Source: Peptococcaceae bacterium
Lineage (GTDB): Bacteria > Bacillota > Desulfotomaculia > Desulfotomaculales > Desulfocucumaceae
Assembly (NCBI GenBank): GCA_023512435.1
Contig: JAILZP010000008.1
Location: 35,691 to 99,690, forward strand
DNA length: 64,000 nt
Reading direction: 5' to 3'
Part shown: positions 36,403-46,167 of the stretch, one piece after another
How the letters are laid out: every line of letters starts with the position of its first letter
Position numbering within the stretch: position 1 is the first letter of the stretch
The notes under the pieces: model-generated
What the model was told of the DNA's origin: nothing
The model's database searches: none
The model's input: only the letters and a program-made list of their open reading frames with translations
Program-made: the position numbers and the translations under genes

Positions 36403-36972
36403 TCATTTGCTGCTTCCCGGCCCGCGGCCCAGGGACCGGGCGATGCACAGTATGCGGCAGCTGTGCTGGAGGCTGGCGGTCCACTTGTAGGCCTCCTCCA
36501 GGGTACGGCCCGCGGCGAAACTGCCGTGCCCCCTGACCACGGCCGCCCTGTATTCCCTCAGCACTTCGGGCAGTGTTTCCTCAAGTTCCTTTGAGGCGAT
36601 GGCCTGCCTGGGGGAAAGGACCGGGACCCTGGGCAAAAGGTACAGTCCCTCGGCATCCACCGGGACGATCTCGTCCCCCAGCAGGGACAAGGCCACAGCG
36701 TGGGGCGGGTGGGCGTGCACCACCGCCAGGGCGGGAGTTTTCAGATAGATGGCCCGGTGCACTCCGATCTCGGTTGACGCCAGGGGGGTATTGACGTCGT
36801 CCTTTTCCAGTCCCGTTTCAATCAGGTCTTCCTCTTCCAGGTGCGCCAGCATAGAACCGCGCCGGGTGATGACCAACCTGTCCCCCAGGCGGGCGCTGAG
36901 ATTGCCGCTGTGGGAGTTGTTCAGGCCGGCGGTGAAAAGGTCCCGGCCCACCTGTTGAAAAATTTTCAGCAT
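36403..36972 (-). CDS. Class II aldolase (fuculose-phosphate aldolase family)
   Basis: 189 residues. A zinc-dependent aldolase of the L-fuculose-1-phosphate/ribulose-5-phosphate epimerase family: NNSHSGNLSAR (phosphate), the acid in STEIGVH, zinc histidines in VVHAHPPHA and RGHGSFAAG. It could cleave 5-methylthio- or 5-deoxyribulose-1-phosphate to DHAP and an aldehyde, the last step of the DHAP shunt, given mtnA and the phosphorylase 5-7 kb away; this is inference from context. ATG 36972 has GGAGG 7 bases upstream, better than the longer frame. Confidence 0.85.
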   Translation of the reverse strand: MLKIFQQVGRDLFTAGLNNSHSGNLSARLGDRLVITRRGSMLAHLEEEDLIETGLEKDDVNTPLASTEIGVHRAIYLKTPALAVVHAHPPHAVALSLLGDEIVPVDAEGLYLLPRVPVLSPRQAIASKELEETLPEVLREYRAAVVRGHGSFAAGRTLEEAYKWTASLQHSCRILCIARSLGRGPGSSK

Positions 36973-37157
36973 GACGCTTCCTCCGGGTCCGTGGCGCAAA
37001 TTCCCTTTCCTTATATTTTATAATAAAAAACGGGGGCCGCAATTCATTATTGACCCCTTTTTGATTCGGTGATAATATTTTTAAAACTGAAAGCTGAGCT
37101 GAGTTTAGCCAGGCTGAGATTGAGCGAGGCGAGACGACTCGGAGTTTTCGGGGTGAG

Positions 37158-37181
37158 GACCGGCGAATGCTGGTCTTTTTT
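37158..37181 (+). terminator. Attenuator-like terminator in the leader of the pab operon
   Basis: GACCGGC (37158-37164), GAAT loop, GCTGGTC (37169-37175), one G-T pair, then six Ts. It lies about 30 bases before pabA. The preceding 80 bases have other pairing segments (CGAG ... CTCG), so it may be part of a leader switch, or simply end an upstream transcript. Confidence 0.5.
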
Positions 37182-37207
37182 CGTTTTTTAGCCGGGGGGT
37201 GGAAAAA

Positions 37208-37801
37208 TTGATCCTGATGATAGACAACTACGACTCCTTCGTGTACAATCTGGTGCAGTATCTGAGGGAAATGGGCCGGGAGGTGGCGGTGCGCCGCAAT
37301 GACGGGATAACTCCGGAACAGGTTGAACGGATGAGCCCGAGCCACATCATCATTTCCCCGGGGCCGTGCACGCCGGACGAGGCCGGCGTGTCGCTGGACC
37401 TGGTCAGGCGGTTCGCCGGCAGAATTCCAATCCTGGGGGTCTGCCTGGGGCACCAGGTCATCGGACAGGCCTTCGGAGGGCGGGTGGTCAGGGCTTCCCG
37501 GCCCATGCACGGCAAGACCTCGTTGATCAGGCACGACGGCCGGGGGGTTTTTGCCGGCATGCCCCAGCCGCTTACCGTGGGCAGGTACCACTCCCTGGTG
37601 GTCAGCCCGGAAGGCCTGCCGGACTGCCTGGAGGTGACCGCCGTCACAGCCTCCGGGGAGATTATGGGCCTGCGCCACAGGAAATATTATGTGGAGGGAG
37701 TCCAGTTTCACCCCGAGTCCATCCTGACCCCGTACGGCAGGGAGATGCTGGCCAATTTTCTGGACGCGGGGGAGAATGTTGATGAAGCCGTTTCTGCTTA
37801 A
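37208..37801 (+). CDS. pabA: Aminodeoxychorismate synthase glutamine amidotransferase subunit
   Basis: 197 residues. Releases ammonia from glutamine for PabB; it may also serve anthranilate synthase. Class I amidotransferase triad: Cys in LGVCLGHQ, His and Glu in QFHPES. TTG 37208 gives the canonical [19 protein letters not shown] with GGGGGTGG five bases upstream; GTG 37199 is an alternative. It overlaps pabB by 20 bases. Confidence 0.92.
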   Translation: MILMIDNYDSFVYNLVQYLREMGREVAVRRNDGITPEQVERMSPSHIIISPGPCTPDEAGVSLDLVRRFAGRIPILGVCLGHQVIGQAFGGRVVRASRPMHGKTSLIRHDGRGVFAGMPQPLTVGRYHSLVVSPEGLPDCLEVTAVTASGEIMGLRHRKYYVEGVQFHPESILTPYGREMLANFLDAGENVDEAVSA

Positions 37802-39242
37802 AGAACTGGATATGGCGACGGACACCGTTTCTCTCTTTGAAAGCATCGCGGATCTGCCGGGCGGCATCCTGCTGGACAGCGGGATGATCGCGGACGGCCT
37901 GGCAAGGTATACCTTCATGTCGGCGGACCCGTTCATGGTGGTCACCTCCCGGGGCAGCCGGGTGAGGATCGAAAGGAGGCACGGTCCGGGGGCCGGGAGT
38001 GTGGAAACAAGGGAAGGAAACCCCCTCGACATCTTGGGCGGCCTGTTCAAGCAGTACCGGGTGGACGGGGCAGGTGCCCCGGTTCCCTTTTTTGGCGGGG
38101 CGGCCGGGTATTTCGCCTACGACCTGGGCAGGCAGCTGGAAAAGCTTCCGGATCTGGCGGCCGACGATGTTGGGGTTCCGGACTGCTGGATCGGCTTTTA
38201 CGACGTGGTGGCGGCCCTGGACTGGGTGGGCCGGAAGGTTTACCTCACCTCCACCGGCCACCCCGGGACGGGGACGGCGGATATTTCGGCCCGGGCCCTG
38301 GAACGCCTGGAATGGCTGGAGAAAAAGCTGGTCCGGGGAGGAAAAGGGCCCCGGGCCGCCGCGGCCGGGCCGGACACGCCGGAGGAGGCCGGTGAGCGGG
38401 ACGGCTCCGGCCTGACTTCGGTTTTCGACCGGGAGACTTACTGTGAGGCGGTGGACAGGGCCAGGGAGTACATCGCCGCCGGGGACATATTCCAGGTCAA
38501 CCTGTCCCAGCGCTTCAGCCTGCCCCGGAAGGACGACCCATGGGAGGTTTATAAAAGGCTCAGGGGGGTAAACCCGGCCCCCATGGCCGCCTATATCGAC
38601 TGCGGCGGGCTGCAGGTGGTCAGCGCCTCCCCGGAGAGGTTCATGAAGGTGGCGGGAGGACTGGTGGAGACCAGGCCGATCAAGGGAACCAGGCCCAGGG
38701 GCAAAACCCCGGAGGAGGACAGGCGCTGGCGTGACGAATTGTGGAACAGTGAAAAGGACAGGGCCGAGCTGGTCATGATCGTGGACCTGGAAAGAAACGA
38801 CCTGGGCCGGGTATGTGTGCCCGGTTCGGTGCGGGTGCCCGAACTTTACCGGCTGGAGGAGTACCCGACGGTGTTCCACCTGGTGTCCACGGTGGAGGGC
38901 AGGCTGGAGGAAGGGAAGGACGTATTCGACCTGCTGAAGGCCTCATTCCCCGGCGGGTCGATAACCGGGGCGCCCAAGATCAGGGCCATGGAAATAATCG
39001 AGGAACTGGAGCCGGTGAGGCGCGGCATTTACTGCGGATCCATCGGCTACCTGGCCTTCAGCGGGGACGCCGACCTGAACATAGTGATCAGGACGCTGGT
39101 TTTTACCGGGGACAGGATATATTTCCAGGTGGGCGGGGGAATCACCATCGACTCAGACCCCGAAGCCGAATACATGGAAACCCTGGACAAGGCCAAGGCC
39201 CTGGTAAGGGCGCTGGGACTGGACCTGAGACACAGGGATTGA
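37782..39242 (+). CDS. pabB: Aminodeoxychorismate synthase component I
   Basis: 486 residues. Uses chorismate and ammonia to make 4-amino-4-deoxychorismate. The N-terminal domain (about 1-200) precedes the chorismate-binding domain. [11 protein letters not shown] has the Lys that marks aminodeoxychorismate synthase (anthranilate synthase has Ala), and [18 protein letters not shown] and [17 protein letters not shown] are conserved. ATG 37782 is 7 bases after GGAG; the ATG at 37776 is too near. pabC follows after a repeat array. Confidence 0.94.
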   Translation: MKPFLLKELDMATDTVSLFESIADLPGGILLDSGMIADGLARYTFMSADPFMVVTSRGSRVRIERRHGPGAGSVETREGNPLDILGGLFKQYRVDGAGAPVPFFGGAAGYFAYDLGRQLEKLPDLAADDVGVPDCWIGFYDVVAALDWVGRKVYLTSTGHPGTGTADISARALERLEWLEKKLVRGGKGPRAAAAGPDTPEEAGERDGSGLTSVFDRETYCEAVDRAREYIAAGDIFQVNLSQRFSLPRKDDPWEVYKRLRGVNPAPMAAYIDCGGLQVVSASPERFMKVAGGLVETRPIKGTRPRGKTPEEDRRWRDELWNSEKDRAELVMIVDLERNDLGRVCVPGSVRVPELYRLEEYPTVFHLVSTVEGRLEEGKDVFDLLKASFPGGSITGAPKIRAMEIIEELEPVRRGIYCGSIGYLAFSGDADLNIVIRTLVFTGDRIYFQVGGGITIDSDPEAEYMETLDKAKALVRALGLDLRHRD

Positions 39243-39611
39243 ATGTGGGGAATTGGGAATTAGTGATTGGAATTGAGAACTCAGAACTCAGAACTCAGAA
39301 CTCAGCATAGGCTATAAGCAGTAGGCGTTAGGCTACAAGCTACAAGCGGTATAATTAAAACCTATAACTTGCAACTAACAGCTAACAGCTAATAGCTAAC
39401 AGCTAATAGCCAACAGCCAACAGCTGAATAGCTGATGGCCTATAGCTTAAAGCATACAGCCTAAAGCCTAAAGCTTACAGCCGGCAGCTAACATCCAAGT
39501 CGTGAGTTGGGGGCTGAAAGCTGGCAGTCAGAAGCTAGGAGCTAGGAGCTAGGAGCTAGGAGCTAGCAGCTAGAAGCTAGCAGCTAGAAGCTAGCAGCTA
39601 GAAGCTATCAA
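39243..39611. repeat. Long composite array of seven-base repeats between pabB and pabC
   Basis: About 370 bases almost wholly of period 7 but with changing units: GAATTGG-type (39249-39275), GAACTCA (four units, 39276-39304), TACAAGC-like, CAGCTAA/TAGCTAA/CAGCCAA (39376-39424), TAAAGCC-like, then GCTAGGA (four or five units) and alternating GCTAGCA/GCTAGAA (39537-39607). It holds no open frame of interest and ends at the pabC ribosome site (AAGGAG). Confidence 0.92.
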
Positions 39612-39625
39612 AGGAGTTTTCGCTT

Positions 39626-40450
39626 ATGGAAGCGGGGGGCATAATCTGCTTTAACGGTGAATACCTGCCGGCCGGGGAAGCCGCCGTTCCGGCCGCTGAC
39701 CTGGGGGTTCTTTACGGTATGGGCATTTTTGAAACGGTAAGGGTGTCCCGGGGCAGGCCGGGAATGATGGACCGTCACCTGTCCCGCCTTTTTGCCTCGG
39801 CGGGGGAACTGGGGCTGGAAGTTCACTTCAGCCGTGAGGAAATAGACCGCATGGCCCGCCGGACGGCGGCCGAAAACCGGTTGGAGGAGGGCGGCCTGCG
39901 AATCACCCTCACCGCCGGCGGGGAGATCAGCAGGCCGTGTCTTTTTGTTACGGCCAGGAAATCGCCTTACCGGCGGGAACAGTACCGGTACGGCATCAGG
40001 GCCGGGTTTTCATCAGTTAGAAGAAACAAGGACTCTCCCCTGGTGAGGCACAAAACCCTCAATTACTTCGAAAATATCCTGGCCAGGCGCGAGGCCCGGG
40101 CCGCCGGCTGGGACGAAGCCCTCTTTTTAAATAACTCGGGCGGCCTGGCGGAGGGGTCGGTGAGCAACATCTTCCTGGTTGTGCGGGGAAAGGTGATCAC
40201 CCCGCACCCGGAGAGCGGCCTGCTGCCGGGGATCACCCGGGGGCGGGTGATTGAGGCCTGCGCCGCCCTGCAAATTCCGGTGGAAGAAAGGACGGTCAGC
40301 CCCGGTGAACTGTTCCGGGCCGGTGAGTGCTTTGTCACCAACTCGCTGATGGGCGTGATGCCGGTGACCAGCATCGGGGGCGCGCCGGTCGGGAACGGCC
40401 GGCCCGGTGAAATAACCCGGCTGATCGCAGGATCGCTCCAACTCCTTTAA
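39626..40450 (+). CDS. pabC: 4-amino-4-deoxychorismate lyase
   Basis: 274 residues, fold-type IV PLP enzyme (branched-chain aminotransferase-like). Releases pyruvate to give p-aminobenzoate for folate. The PLP Lys is in VRHKTLNYFENILARR (near residue 142), and there are the Glu of LAEGSVSNIFLV and GLLPGITRGRVIE. ATG 39626 after AAAGGAG. The pab context favours lyase over D-amino-acid aminotransferase. Confidence 0.92.
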   Translation: MEAGGIICFNGEYLPAGEAAVPAADLGVLYGMGIFETVRVSRGRPGMMDRHLSRLFASAGELGLEVHFSREEIDRMARRTAAENRLEEGGLRITLTAGGEISRPCLFVTARKSPYRREQYRYGIRAGFSSVRRNKDSPLVRHKTLNYFENILARREARAAGWDEALFLNNSGGLAEGSVSNIFLVVRGKVITPHPESGLLPGITRGRVIEACAALQIPVEERTVSPGELFRAGECFVTNSLMGVMPVTSIGGAPVGNGRPGEITRLIAGSLQLL

Positions 40451-40467
40451 TTTTATGCTGTTCGTTA

Positions 40468-40683
40468 TTAATCGGTTCCGTTCGAGTGTTCTATAAGGTC
40501 TATCGCTCCGAGAACGATATGGGCCAGTCCGAATCCGGCGATTCCCCATCCCAGGGCCGGGTTGACGCCCCTCAGGGCCAGACCGGTGGCGGTGACAGCG
40601 GTGCCGAGGACGGCGGGAATCATTCCTTCACGCGCCAACAAAGCTTCCCCCTTTGTCTGAAAGTTAAGTATAGTTTGGGACAT
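40468..40683 (-). CDS. Small membrane protein, 71 residues
   Basis: Unrecognised. After about 18 polar residues come two hydrophobic, Gly/Ala-rich segments (MIPAVLGTAVTATGLALRG; LGWGIAGFGLAHIVLGAIDLI) consistent with a helical hairpin in the membrane. AAAGGGGAGAC precedes the ATG at 40683. It is convergent with pabC. The hydrophobic pattern and ribosome site argue for a real gene. Confidence 0.6.
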   Translation of the reverse strand: MSQTILNFQTKGEALLAREGMIPAVLGTAVTATGLALRGVNPALGWGIAGFGLAHIVLGAIDLIEHSNGTD

Positions 40684-40852
40684 GTCTCCCCTTTTATGTC
40701 AGACACTTTGTGGCAGGCAAGCCGTATTTTGCCTTCCACGGCTCTCGCCGCCCGGTTCGGGGCGCCGTTTTCCGGCCCGTATAATAAGAACGTAATTGGT
40801 AAAAATCAATACCAGTAAGCACGGAAAAATTTCTGGCAGGGGGAGGATCAAA

Positions 40853-41380
40853 TTGGCGTCGCGGGACCAGGAACTGAGAAGGGCGGTCAAGGATGCCCTT
40901 GACTCCGACATCAGGACGCGAAACTACGACCTGAAGGTGACGGTGGCGGGCGGTGTGGCCCGGGTGACCGGGATTGTCGACACGCTTTCGGAAAAAGAAC
41001 AGGTTGACCAAATACTGTCGGGCATCAGGGGACTGAAGGAATTTGACAACGGGGTGTCCATCAGCACCGACGGTTCCATAATCGACGAGGACGTTGAGGA
41101 GGAGGTGACCGAGGAGCTCAACGCCGATCCGGCCGTAAATCTCCGCAATGTGGGGGCAAGGAGCGTCAGGGGGAATGTTTTCCTGATGGGCGCCGTGGAC
41201 AGCCCGGAGGAGGAAAAGGCCGCCATAAGGGCGGCATCCAGGGCCAGGGGCGTGCGGTCGGTGGTGAGCCGGCTGAAAATAAACAAAAACGGATACGATA
41301 TAAACAGCCTGGAGGCCATTTTTCACCACCAGGTCAACAACGACAAGGAAGACCGGGACGGAAGGAAGGACATTTTTTAA
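40853..41380 (+). CDS. BON-domain protein
   Basis: 175 residues with two BON (OsmY-like) modules: about 5-75 (RRAVKDALDSDIRTRNYDLKVTV ... GVARVTGIVDTLSEKEQ) and about 85-155 (VTEELNADPAVNLRNVGARS). BON domains bind phospholipid or help hold envelope structures. No signal peptide is seen, so it is probably cytoplasmic. TTG 40853 has GGGAGG 6 bases upstream; longer frames have no ribosome site. Confidence 0.85.
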   Translation: MASRDQELRRAVKDALDSDIRTRNYDLKVTVAGGVARVTGIVDTLSEKEQVDQILSGIRGLKEFDNGVSISTDGSIIDEDVEEEVTEELNADPAVNLRNVGARSVRGNVFLMGAVDSPEEEKAAIRAASRARGVRSVVSRLKINKNGYDINSLEAIFHHQVNNDKEDRDGRKDIF

Positions 41381-41581
41381 CCGGAGAGAAACGGCGGGGG
41401 AGGAGGCCGTGGATCGCCACGGGGCCATGTCCCTCTTTATTTTTGTTTGGGTGTTGATCAAAGATCGAAAATTGTTATGTCACAAATGAAAAAACATGGC
41501 TGTCCTTATCCACCGCCAGGGCTTAATGTGCTACAATATAAGTGTCCCAATGATTAAAAATATTGCTGGGAGAGTGAACCT

Positions 41582-42574
41582 ATGGACCGTGAACTGACGC
41601 TGGAACTGGTCAGGGTGACCGAGGTGGCGGCGCTGGCGGCTTCGCAGTGGATGGGCAGGGGGCGCAAGCACGAAGCCGACGAAGCGGCCACGAACGCCAT
41701 GAGGGCAATGTTCGACACCGTGGCCATAAACGGCACGGTGGTGATCGGAGAAGGCGAGATGGATGAGGCGCCGATGCTGTACATAGGGGAAAAGGTCGGC
41801 AACGCCTCTACACCGGAGGTGGACGTGGCCGTGGATCCCCTTGAGGGCACCAACATCCTGGCCAAGGGGCTTCCCAACGCCATGTCGGTCATAGCCGTGG
41901 CGGACAGGGGAAACCTGCTTCACGCGCCGGACATATACATGCAAAAGATAGCGGTGGGGCCCAGGGCGGCCGGAAAAATACACATCGACGACCCCATCGA
42001 GAAGACGCTGGAGATAGTGGCCAAGGCCAATGACAAGCGGATCTCGGAATGCACCGTGATGATCCTGGACCGCCCCCGCCACCAGGAAATAATCGAGGCC
42101 GTAAGAAAGGCCGGGGGCAGGGTGAGGCTCATCGGCGACGGGGATGTGGGTTCGGCCATATACACCGCCATCCCCGAAACCGGCGTGGACCTCTGCCTGG
42201 GCATCGGGGGGGCCCCGGAGGGGGTCATTGCGGCGGCGGCCCTCAAGTGCCTGGGCGGGGAGATGCAGGCCAGGCTGTGGCCCGAGGACGACGAGGACCG
42301 GGCCCGGTGCGCAAAGATGGGCATAACCGACTTCAACAGGATTCTTTACATGGACGACATGGTAAAGGGAGACGACGCCATCTTCGCGGCCACCGGCGTT
42401 ACCGACGGCGAACTGCTGAAGGGGGTGCGCATGCTGGGGGGCGACATGGCTGAAACGCACTCCCTGGTGATGCGTTACAAGAACAAAACCATCAGGTGGA
42501 TCAGGGCCGTACACCGGCTTTCATACAAGGCCAGCATGGTGTTCGGCGGCGGGTCCGCGGCTTACGCCGGATAG
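41582..42574 (+). CDS. glpX: Fructose-1,6-bisphosphatase class II
   Basis: 330 residues. Hydrolyses fructose-1,6-bisphosphate in gluconeogenesis. GlpX motifs: [18 protein letters not shown], the metal site [27 protein letters not shown] and [23 protein letters not shown] 41582 after GGGAGAGTGAACCT. A perfect-stem terminator follows. Confidence 0.95.
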   Translation: MDRELTLELVRVTEVAALAASQWMGRGRKHEADEAATNAMRAMFDTVAINGTVVIGEGEMDEAPMLYIGEKVGNASTPEVDVAVDPLEGTNILAKGLPNAMSVIAVADRGNLLHAPDIYMQKIAVGPRAAGKIHIDDPIEKTLEIVAKANDKRISECTVMILDRPRHQEIIEAVRKAGGRVRLIGDGDVGSAIYTAIPETGVDLCLGIGGAPEGVIAAAALKCLGGEMQARLWPEDDEDRARCAKMGITDFNRILYMDDMVKGDDAIFAATGVTDGELLKGVRMLGGDMAETHSLVMRYKNKTIRWIRAVHRLSYKASMVFGGGSAAYAG

Positions 42575-42631
42575 CTGGCCGACCAGTTGAATACAATAAA
42601 GCAATAGGCCGGTTTACCACTCTCAAGGCAT

Positions 42632-42664
42632 CCTCCGGAAACGTGTTTCCGGGGGTCTTGTTTT
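42632..42664 (+). terminator. Terminator after glpX
   Basis: CCGGAAAC (42635-42642) and GTTTCCGG (42645-42652), extended outward by CCT/GGG, followed by TCTTGTTTT. Confidence 0.8.
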
Positions 42665-42699
42665 ACGATCTGCGGCTGGATTGAACTGGGGTGTGTGCC

Positions 42700-45600
42700 G
42701 TGAGTCTGAGGTTTATTGTGGGCCGGGCCGGATCCGGGAAAACCCGCCTGTGCTACGAGGAAATACGCAGCCGGCTGGGGGACGGCCGGGAGAATGATTT
42801 GATCCTGCTGGTACCCGAGCAGGCCACCTTTCAAAATGAGCGGGCCCTGGCCCTGAATACCCTCCCGGGAGGCCTTTTGAGGGCCCAGGTGCTGAGTTTC
42901 CGCAGGCTGGCCTGGAGGGTCCTGAACGAAGTTGGCGGGGCGGCCCGGGTTTACCTGGGCGACCTGGGCAGGCGCATGCTGCTGCAGGGTATCATCGACC
43001 GCCGGAAAAAGGATTTCAGGGTTTTCGGCAGGGCCGCGGAACAGCCGGGCTTCTCCGGGGCAATGGCCTCCTTCCTGTCCGAACTTAAGCTTTGCCGGGT
43101 ATCACCCGGCCGTCTTTCCGGGGTGGCCGGTGACATGGACGGCCGTTTGCGGGCGGGGCTTTCCGGCAAGATCAGGGACATCGGCCTGATCTACTCGGAT
43201 TTTGAAGATCAACTGCGGGGGCGGTATATCGATCCCGACGACTACATTAACCTGCTGGCCGAAAGAATCCACCTGTCGCCGGCAGTGTCCCGGGCGGAAG
43301 TCTGGGTGGACGGATTCAGCGGGTTTACTCCCCAGGAGTATGCCGTGCTGGAAAAGATGATGGCGGCGGCCGAACGGGTAAGCGTCACCGTCTGCGCCGA
43401 CGGGGACGTGCTGGAAAAGATGCCCGGCGAGGGCGAAGTATTTTACACCACCGGGGAGACAGTGCGCAGGTTGAAGGAACTGGCGCTGAAAAACGGGATC
43501 CGGGTGGAAAGGCCGGTGGTTCTGCAAGGGTGCCGCCGCTTCGAAGGCGCCCCGGCATTAAGTTACCTGGAGAGACACTTTTTTGACAACAGCGCTCCCC
43601 CGTACACCGGCGAACAGGCGGAAATAAGCCTGGTGGCGGCCGCCGGGCCCAGGGCCGAGGTGGAGGCGGCGGCCAGGGAAATTATCCGGCTGTGCAGGGA
43701 CGAGGGGTACCGCTGGCGCGACATCGCCGTGCTGGTGCGGGACATTAGCCGGTATCACGTGCTGGTGGGGGCGGTTTTCAGAGACTACGGGATACCCTTC
43801 TTCATCGACCACAAGGGATCGGTGACCCACCACCCCCTGGTGGAGCTGATCCGGTCCGCCCTTGAGGCGGCCGGGGGCGGATGGCCTTACGAAGCGGTTT
43901 TCCGGTACCTGAAGACCGACCTTGCCCCGGTGGCCAGGAAGGATGTGGACATCCTGGAAAACTACGTTCTGGCCCACGGCATCCGGGGAGCGGCCTGGCT
44001 TGACGAGAAGGACTGGGAATTCAGGCGGGGTTCCCCGGACCGGGAAGAGACCCCGGGCGGGGACGGGATCTTCCTGGCCAGGATCAACCGGGCCAGGAGG
44101 GAAGGAATTAAGGAATTGATCAGATTTTACGGCCGGGTGCGTCCCGACCGGCGTCCCACCTTCAGGTCAATGTCCGAGTCCCTTTTCAACCTGCTGGTGG
44201 ACCTGGACGTGCCGTCAAAACTGGTGGAGTGGAGCGACCGGGCCAGGAGAGAGGGAGATTTGGTCCGGGCGGTTGAGCACGACCGGATCTGGGGCCAGGT
44301 GGTGGAACTGCTGGACCAGGTGGTGGCGGCCTTCGGGGATGAGCCCGCATCCCCCGAAAAATTTGCCAGGATCCTGGAGTCCGGCCTGGTTAATCTCAGA
44401 ATGGGCCTGGTTCCGCCCGGCCTGGACCAGGTGACGGTGGGGTCCCTGGACCGGTCCCGCAGTCCCGAAGTCAAGGCGGCACTGGTGCTGGGGGTCAATG
44501 ACGGTGTTTTTCCGGCCAGGCAGGCGGAGGACGGGATCCTCACCGACGCCGAAAGGGAGATCCTGATCCGGCACGGGTTGGACCTGGCCCCGGGAACCCG
44601 GCAAAAAGTTTTTAACGAGCAGTTCCTGGTCTACACGGCCCTGACCAGGGCCTCCCGCCGCCTTTGGATAAGCTACTGCACCGCCGACGGGGAAGGACGG
44701 CCGATGCTTCCTTCCCGTATTGTGGGCCGGATTAAAGAACTGCTGCCCCGGGTGCGGGAGTGCCCGGCGGCGGCGGACCCCCCGGGTACGGGGGAAGAGG
44801 ACCTGGAGTTCGTGGTGGAGAAGGACATTACCCTGGGTTACCTGGCGTGCCGGATGAGGGAGTTTTTATCGGGCAAAGAAAACACTGACCTGTGGTGGGA
44901 CGTGTACAACTGGTACGCCGGCGGCCGGTCCTCCAGGGAGGACCTGGGCATGGTCCTGGCGGGCCTTTTTTACAAGAACGCCGAGAGGGGACTTTCTCCC
45001 GCCGTGGCCGGGGCGTTATACGGCCCCAGGCTGTCGGTGGGAGTGTCCGGCATCGAGGAATTCAGTTCCTGCCCCTTCGCCCACTTTTTGTCCCGCGGGA
45101 TGAAGCTCAGGGAGAGGCTGCATTACAGGGTTACGCCCCCGGACATGGGGGAGTTCCTGCACAGCGCCCTGAGAATGCTTGCCGACCGGCTGCGCAGGGA
45201 TTCCCTGGACTGGGGCGGCCTGGACAGGGAAACAGTGTCCCGGCTGGCGGGCGAGATCGTGGAGGCGGCGGCCCCCCGGCTGCAAAACGAAATTCTCCTC
45301 AGCAGCGCCCGGTACCGCCACCTGTTGACCAGGCTGAGGAGGAGGCTGGAGCGGTCGGCCTTGGTGCTGGCGGAACAGGCCAGGCGGGGCCGGTTCAGGC
45401 CGGTGGCCGTGGAGGTGAAATTCGGTCCCGGCGGGACCTTGCCGCCGGTGTCCGTAAATCTGCCCGGGGGGCGGGAGCTTGAGATAACCGGCCGCATAGA
45501 CAGGGTGGACGCCTGCCGGCTGGACCGGGAAAACCGCATCGTGGTCATAGACTACAAGTCCGGTTTTAAAGACATTGACCTGGCGGGCATTTATTACGGC

Positions 45601-46167
45601 ATCAATATACAGCTTCCGGCCTACCTGGACGTGGCCGTGGAGAACTCGGCCCTGCTGACCGGCAGGGAAGGCCGTCCCGGGGGGATATTTTACTTCACCG
45701 TGGCCGACCCGCTGATCAGGTCGTCCGGCCCGCTTGCCGCCGGGGAAGTCGAGAAAAGGATCAGGAAAAAGCTCAGGATGAGGGGTTTCATACTGGCCGA
45801 TCACGAACTGATCAAGCTGATGGACGCCGAAATGGACGGGTCTTCGGGGATCCTCCCGGTATCCCTGACTGCCCGGGGAGAATTCCGTAAAAACAGCCCG
45901 GTGCTGTCCGGGGACCAGTTCCGGCTGCTGGGAAGACACCTTAGGAACCTGTACCGGAGAGTGGGCCGGCAGATTTTTTCCGGCCGGGCGGCCATTGAAC
46001 CGATCAAGATCAAAAACCGCACGGCATGCCGCTTCTGCGCCTTCAAACCGGTGTGCCGTTTCGACCCCGCCCTTCCCGGAAACCGGTACAGGATTGCCGC
46101 GGTTCTGGATGACGCCCAGATCTGGCAGAAGGTTCAGAACTTCCAGGAGGGCGGTACGGATGGGTAA
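42700..46167 (+). CDS. addB: ATP-dependent helicase-nuclease subunit B
   Basis: 1155 residues. Partner of AddA in double-strand-break processing for recombination. MSLRFIVGRAGSGKTR is the usual start with a Walker A motif. The C-terminal RecB-type nuclease has VVIDYKSG. Four cysteines for an iron-sulfur cluster are visible: FSSCPFAHFLSRG (near residue 790) and CRFCAFKPVCRFD (near 1115). GTG 42700 follows GGGG by 8 bases. addA overlaps its end by 8 bases. Confidence 0.95.
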   Translation: MSLRFIVGRAGSGKTRLCYEEIRSRLGDGRENDLILLVPEQATFQNERALALNTLPGGLLRAQVLSFRRLAWRVLNEVGGAARVYLGDLGRRMLLQGIIDRRKKDFRVFGRAAEQPGFSGAMASFLSELKLCRVSPGRLSGVAGDMDGRLRAGLSGKIRDIGLIYSDFEDQLRGRYIDPDDYINLLAERIHLSPAVSRAEVWVDGFSGFTPQEYAVLEKMMAAAERVSVTVCADGDVLEKMPGEGEVFYTTGETVRRLKELALKNGIRVERPVVLQGCRRFEGAPALSYLERHFFDNSAPPYTGEQAEISLVAAAGPRAEVEAAAREIIRLCRDEGYRWRDIAVLVRDISRYHVLVGAVFRDYGIPFFIDHKGSVTHHPLVELIRSALEAAGGGWPYEAVFRYLKTDLAPVARKDVDILENYVLAHGIRGAAWLDEKDWEFRRGSPDREETPGGDGIFLARINRARREGIKELIRFYGRVRPDRRPTFRSMSESLFNLLVDLDVPSKLVEWSDRARREGDLVRAVEHDRIWGQVVELLDQVVAAFGDEPASPEKFARILESGLVNLRMGLVPPGLDQVTVGSLDRSRSPEVKAALVLGVNDGVFPARQAEDGILTDAEREILIRHGLDLAPGTRQKVFNEQFLVYTALTRASRRLWISYCTADGEGRPMLPSRIVGRIKELLPRVRECPAAADPPGTGEEDLEFVVEKDITLGYLACRMREFLSGKENTDLWWDVYNWYAGGRSSREDLGMVLAGLFYKNAERGLSPAVAGALYGPRLSVGVSGIEEFSSCPFAHFLSRGMKLRERLHYRVTPPDMGEFLHSALRMLADRLRRDSLDWGGLDRETVSRLAGEIVEAAAPRLQNEILLSSARYRHLLTRLRRRLERSALVLAEQARRGRFRPVAVEVKFGPGGTLPPVSVNLPGGRELEITGRIDRVDACRLDRENRIVVIDYKSGFKDIDLAGIYYGINIQLPAYLDVAVENSALLTGREGRPGGIFYFTVADPLIRSSGPLAAGEVEKRIRKKLRMRGFILADHELIKLMDAEMDGSSGILPVSLTARGEFRKNSPVLSGDQFRLLGRHLRNLYRRVGRQIFSGRAAIEPIKIKNRTACRFCAFKPVCRFDPALPGNRYRIAAVLDDAQIWQKVQNFQEGGTDG

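Noticed and set aside
37071..37181. A tetrahydrofolate riboswitch or T-box before pabA
   Set aside because: Neither the T-box core nor the folate riboswitch core as I know it can be found; only a terminator hairpin is supported.
39243..39611. The pabB-pabC repeat array as a CRISPR array
   Set aside because: There are no 23-47-base repeats with unique spacers and no cas genes; the period is 7 throughout.
45995..46159. An N-terminally longer AddA beginning inside addB
   Set aside because: The extra 55 residues overlap coding sequence of addB, and the ATG at 46160 has GGAGGG and the canonical family start.
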